Source: Io17-Chloro-G2 sp963663135
GTDB lineage: Bacteria > Chloroflexota > Dehalococcoidia > Lucifugimonadales > UBA3495
Assembly (NCBI GenBank): GCA_963663135.2
Contig: CAXXRM010000002.1
Span: 620,001-684,000 of the forward strand
Direction of reading: 5' to 3'
Length of the DNA stretch: 64,000 bases
Part shown: positions 61,786 through 64,000 of the stretch, piece by piece
Position numbering within the stretch: the stretch's first letter is position 1
Layout: each line of letters opens with the position of its first letter
The notes under the pieces: generated by a model
Told to the model about the DNA's origin: nothing
The model's input: only the letters and a program-made list of their open reading frames with translations
The model's database searches: none
Made by a program: the position numbers and the translations under genes

Positions 61786-61794
61786 GTTGGTTTC

Positions 61795-63318
61795 TTACCT
61801 TTCACCCTGGTCCCCGCTCCGTCTGCGCCCCTGCGGGCCCGCCAATGCGAAGACTATCATCCCCAACCCGGCCACTGCTGCGCCCAGCCGGAATACGTCC
61901 CGGAATGCCAGCACAAAGGCCTGGGTTTGCCCGGCGACGGCGTTGATTCCCTCGCTTGACAGGCCGGCCAGGTGGTATTCCTGGCTCAGGGCCAAGATCC
62001 CACCGACGATGGCTACGGAAAACACCGTCCCTCCGGCTTGGGCCAGCGAAAGGGCCGCCGACCCGGTGCCCATGCGGTCGGTTGGGACGCTGCTCAACAT
62101 CAAGGCATAGGCCGCCGATTGGAATAGACCCAGCCCCGACCCCACCACCGCCATTCCGAGGGCTACCTGGGATAGTAGGGAATTCTGGCCGGCAAAACTG
62201 ACGAAAAGCAGACCCGCCGCCAGAACTGCCAGCCCCAGCAGCCCGACCACGCCGGTCCCCAGGCGGTCGCACACCCACCCTCCAACCCAGGAAAAGCCGG
62301 TGTAGAAAAGGGCCATGGAAGCCAGCATGACGCCCAGTGGTCCCGATCCTTTTCCCAACCCAACATCGATGTAGAAAGGGAAAACAAACCACACCACGAA
62401 GACGCCGAAATGGGCCAAAAACATACTGGCCCAGGAAACCATGAACCCGCGGTTCTTCAAAAGCCAGCGAGGCAGTACCGGCCAGGCAGCCCTACCTTCG
62501 GTGTACCAGAACCCCGCTGCCAGCACGGGCGCCAGGGAGAGCAGCGCCAGCGCCAGCGGAAGATCCCAGCCTTCCGACCGGCCCAAACGCAGACCGATGA
62601 CCAGACATAGGAGCGCGCCCATCAGGGTCACAGCGCCAATGGCATCGAACCCCCGGCCGTCGTTTTCGGCTCCGGCCTTGGCGTCTCCAGATGGACCCTG
62701 GCCCCGTGAGATCCGGTCCAGCGACATGAACCGCACCGCTAAGAGCAGCGCCAACAAGACGAACGGTATCCTTGCCCAAAACACGACCTGCCAGCCAAAC
62801 CATTGGATCAACAGTCCGGCTCCCAGGGTGCCGGCCAGCATTCCCAACGCCTGGCTTCCTGTAGCGAAGCCCATGGCCAAACCCCGACGGTCCGCCGGGA
62901 AAACCCGCGCCGCCAATGCCGGAGAGACCGCGAAGAACGAACCGGCGCCGAACCCCTGCAGCACCCTGAATCCCACCACGGATTCCAGGTTGGGAGAGAG
63001 GGAGATAGTAACCATAGCTATCAGATAGGAAACTGCCCCAAATATGAAAACCCGCCGCAGGCCGAATCGATCGGCAAAACTTCCGGCGCCCATCACCAGC
63101 CCCGCGCGGGTGGCGATGAAGGCCACTATCACCCACTGGACGCTCTGCAGGTCCGCATTCAACCCATTGGCGATAGATGGCAGGGCTACGTTGACGGAAA
63201 TGTCTAACGCGGCCAGGAACATCCCCAGGCCGGCCACCATGGCAACTCCCCGGTCACTCCAACTGGGCAGCACGGGTGGGGCGTGGGAGATCAATGATCG
63301 CCTGGCCGGGTAAAGCAT
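61795..63318 (-). CDS. MFS transporter, DHA2 family (14-helix drug exporter)
   Basis: An approximately 507-residue membrane protein with 14 predicted helices. ALDISVNVALPSIANGL is the DHA2 motif D1 in helix 1. Motif A reads GAGSFADRFGLRRVFIFGA. Motif C-like GAGSFFAVSPALAARVFPAD and GFATGSQALGMLAGTLGAGL follow. Likely an H+-coupled exporter of hydrophobic compounds. I favour ATG 63318; a GTG 24 nt upstream (63342) is in frame. No regulator gene is adjacent. Confidence 0.85.
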   Translation of the reverse strand: MLYPARRSLISHAPPVLPSWSDRGVAMVAGLGMFLAALDISVNVALPSIANGLNADLQSVQWVIVAFIATRAGLVMGAGSFADRFGLRRVFIFGAVSYLIAMVTISLSPNLESVVGFRVLQGFGAGSFFAVSPALAARVFPADRRGLAMGFATGSQALGMLAGTLGAGLLIQWFGWQVVFWARIPFVLLALLLAVRFMSLDRISRGQGPSGDAKAGAENDGRGFDAIGAVTLMGALLCLVIGLRLGRSEGWDLPLALALLSLAPVLAAGFWYTEGRAAWPVLPRWLLKNRGFMVSWASMFLAHFGVFVVWFVFPFYIDVGLGKGSGPLGVMLASMALFYTGFSWVGGWVCDRLGTGVVGLLGLAVLAAGLLFVSFAGQNSLLSQVALGMAVVGSGLGLFQSAAYALMLSSVPTDRMGTGSAALSLAQAGGTVFSVAIVGGILALSQEYHLAGLSSEGINAVAGQTQAFVLAFRDVFRLGAAVAGLGMIVFALAGPQGRRRSGDQGER

Positions 63319-63391
63319 GCTGACCACTTTACGCCATAGCACAAGAGAGACGCTCAGGAATAGGGGGCTGGATTCCCGGCTTCGGGTTGGC

Positions 63392-63422
63392 TTGGAGCCG
63401 GAACGGCCAAGTAGCGTATAAT
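63392..63422 (+). promoter_or_regulatory. possible promoter before the Abi-type gene
   Basis: A perfect TATAAT at 63417-63422 has a TTGGAG 19 nt upstream. It precedes the tiny ORF at 63447 and the Abi-type gene. Confidence 0.5.
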
Positions 63423-63446
63423 ACGACGACCGGAACTGGGGAAAGG

Positions 63447-63524
63447 ATGGCAGAAGCGTCCGAGTTGGTAGAGCTTCGCCGTTTCAGATTCGCCGTGTCA
63501 GAGCAGATGCGCCAGGTCCTTTGA
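63447..63524 (+). CDS. small ORF (25 aa), uncertain
   Basis: ATG, preceded by GGGAAAGG, encodes a charged 25-residue peptide (MAEASELVELRRFRFAVSEQ and five more). It lies 25 nt after a TATAAT and 108 nt before the Abi-type gene. It could be a leader peptide, a truncated gene start or chance. Confidence 0.3.
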   Translation: MAEASELVELRRFRFAVSEQMRQVL

Positions 63525-63632
63525 GGCGCAGCATATAGGTGTAAAGAAAAACCCCGGCGTCATCACCGGTCTCACGACCGGGATAGGACGACCCGGGGAA
63601 TACTCTCTGATCTTATCAAACCGTTGGCCTTG

Positions 63633-64000
63633 ATGCAAGTGGACATTCAACGCCTTTGCGAGGCCATCTCGGAGCCTCGAATCAAGCCATATAGACATCA
63701 GGCTAGTGGCAGTGATTCGCTGGCATGCGGAACATACGCGTGGAACATCGCAATGTGCGAAAGTCTCTACCCGTCGTTAAACTGTCTCGAGTTGGTACTG
63801 CGAAACAGCGTCCAGCAAGCCGCTACCACCGCCTTTAACGATGAGTTTTGGTTCGATAGCCTCGAATTGAAGAAGTCTAAAGACGCCGTGGACCGCGCCC
63901 GCAAGAATTTAGAGGGAAAACATTCCGAGAAACCAATTTCCGCAGGGGACCTGGTAGCTGAGCTCAATTTCGGATTCTGGGTAGGTTTGTTCGATAGCCA
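63633..64000 (+). CDS. Abi family protein, N-terminal part (runs off the window)
   Basis: The first 122 codons of a gene continuing past the end. After an N-terminal segment (ISEPRIKPYRHQ) come YAWNIAMCESLYPSLNCLEL and VLRNSVQQAATTAF, then NDEFWFDSLEL and AELNFGFWVGLFDS. This order (WN..LSEALYP.L..LE..LRN, then L.FGFW..L) is that of Abi_2/AbiD-AbiF-like abortive-infection proteins. These are implicated in phage exclusion and are increasingly grouped with HEPN-type effectors. The full length cannot be seen. Confidence 0.75.
   Translation, partial: MQVDIQRLCEAISEPRIKPYRHQASGSDSLACGTYAWNIAMCESLYPSLNCLELVLRNSVQQAATTAFNDEFWFDSLELKKSKDAVDRARKNLEGKHSEKPISAGDLVAELNFGFWVGLFDS

Overview
The window reads as a chromosomal segment of an uncultivated-type Chloroflexota bacterium, probably near the Dehalococcoidia/SAR202 radiation. 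This is an inference from several features: a 23S rRNA gene that stands alone with no 16S or 5S beside it, a very short EF-Ts, extended S2 and peptide deformylase, high GC, and carboxylate/amino-acid catabolism next to AapJQMP and Liv transporters. No taxonomic search was possible.

Layout. 1-5190: an initiator tRNA cluster with a decayed gene and a tRNA 3'-half scar, then an unlinked 23S gene. The 23S carries a 394-nt group I intron at the I-CeuI-type position (E. coli L1923) and an extra hairpin in helix 45. It has its own promoter and an RNase III-type processing stalk. 5286-19070: small catabolic genes (crotonase, MOSC, MmgE/PrpD, SMP-30, FAD oxidoreductase, M20 amidohydrolase, CoxG-like, cyclase, VOC). 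Several genes here are broken: a DinB/mycothiol-type protein with an in-frame stop, a frameshifted PhnB-like gene, and a FitA/VapC pair frameshifted in both genes. Inside this stretch an AT-richer 1.8-kb cassette encoding a DUF262 protein and a HEPN-family putative RNase sits in the 5' end of the FAD oxidoreductase gene. It is bracketed by a 49-bp direct repeat, so that the oxidoreductase is rebuilt with a new N-terminus. I consider this the most interesting object in the window.

19098-29064: a polar amino-acid ABC transporter operon (aapJQMP-like, minus strand) diverging from a branched-chain-type operon (livGFHM, plus; livK convergent). Three 20-bp direct repeats lie just ahead of livG. 29392-33615: PAC2 protein, infC-rpmI-rplT (infC apparently starting at AUA) and moeA. 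33700-39503: pheST, facing a four-gene cluster of little-known proteins (zinc ribbon, RuvC-like, DUF3467-like, unknown).

39632-49840 is one long conserved minus-strand operon, rpsB-tsf-pyrH-frr-uppS-cdsA-dxr-rseP-ispG-proS. It couples translation, UMP synthesis and isoprenoid/undecaprenol synthesis. 50070-60786 holds pgpA, a zincin, nfo, an alcohol dehydrogenase, and def-cca-secD-secF plus priA. 60889-64000 holds rplS, tRNA-Val, a DHA2 drug exporter and, at the edge, the start of an Abi-type gene. Sigma70-like promoters with 16-18 bp spacing recur through the window.
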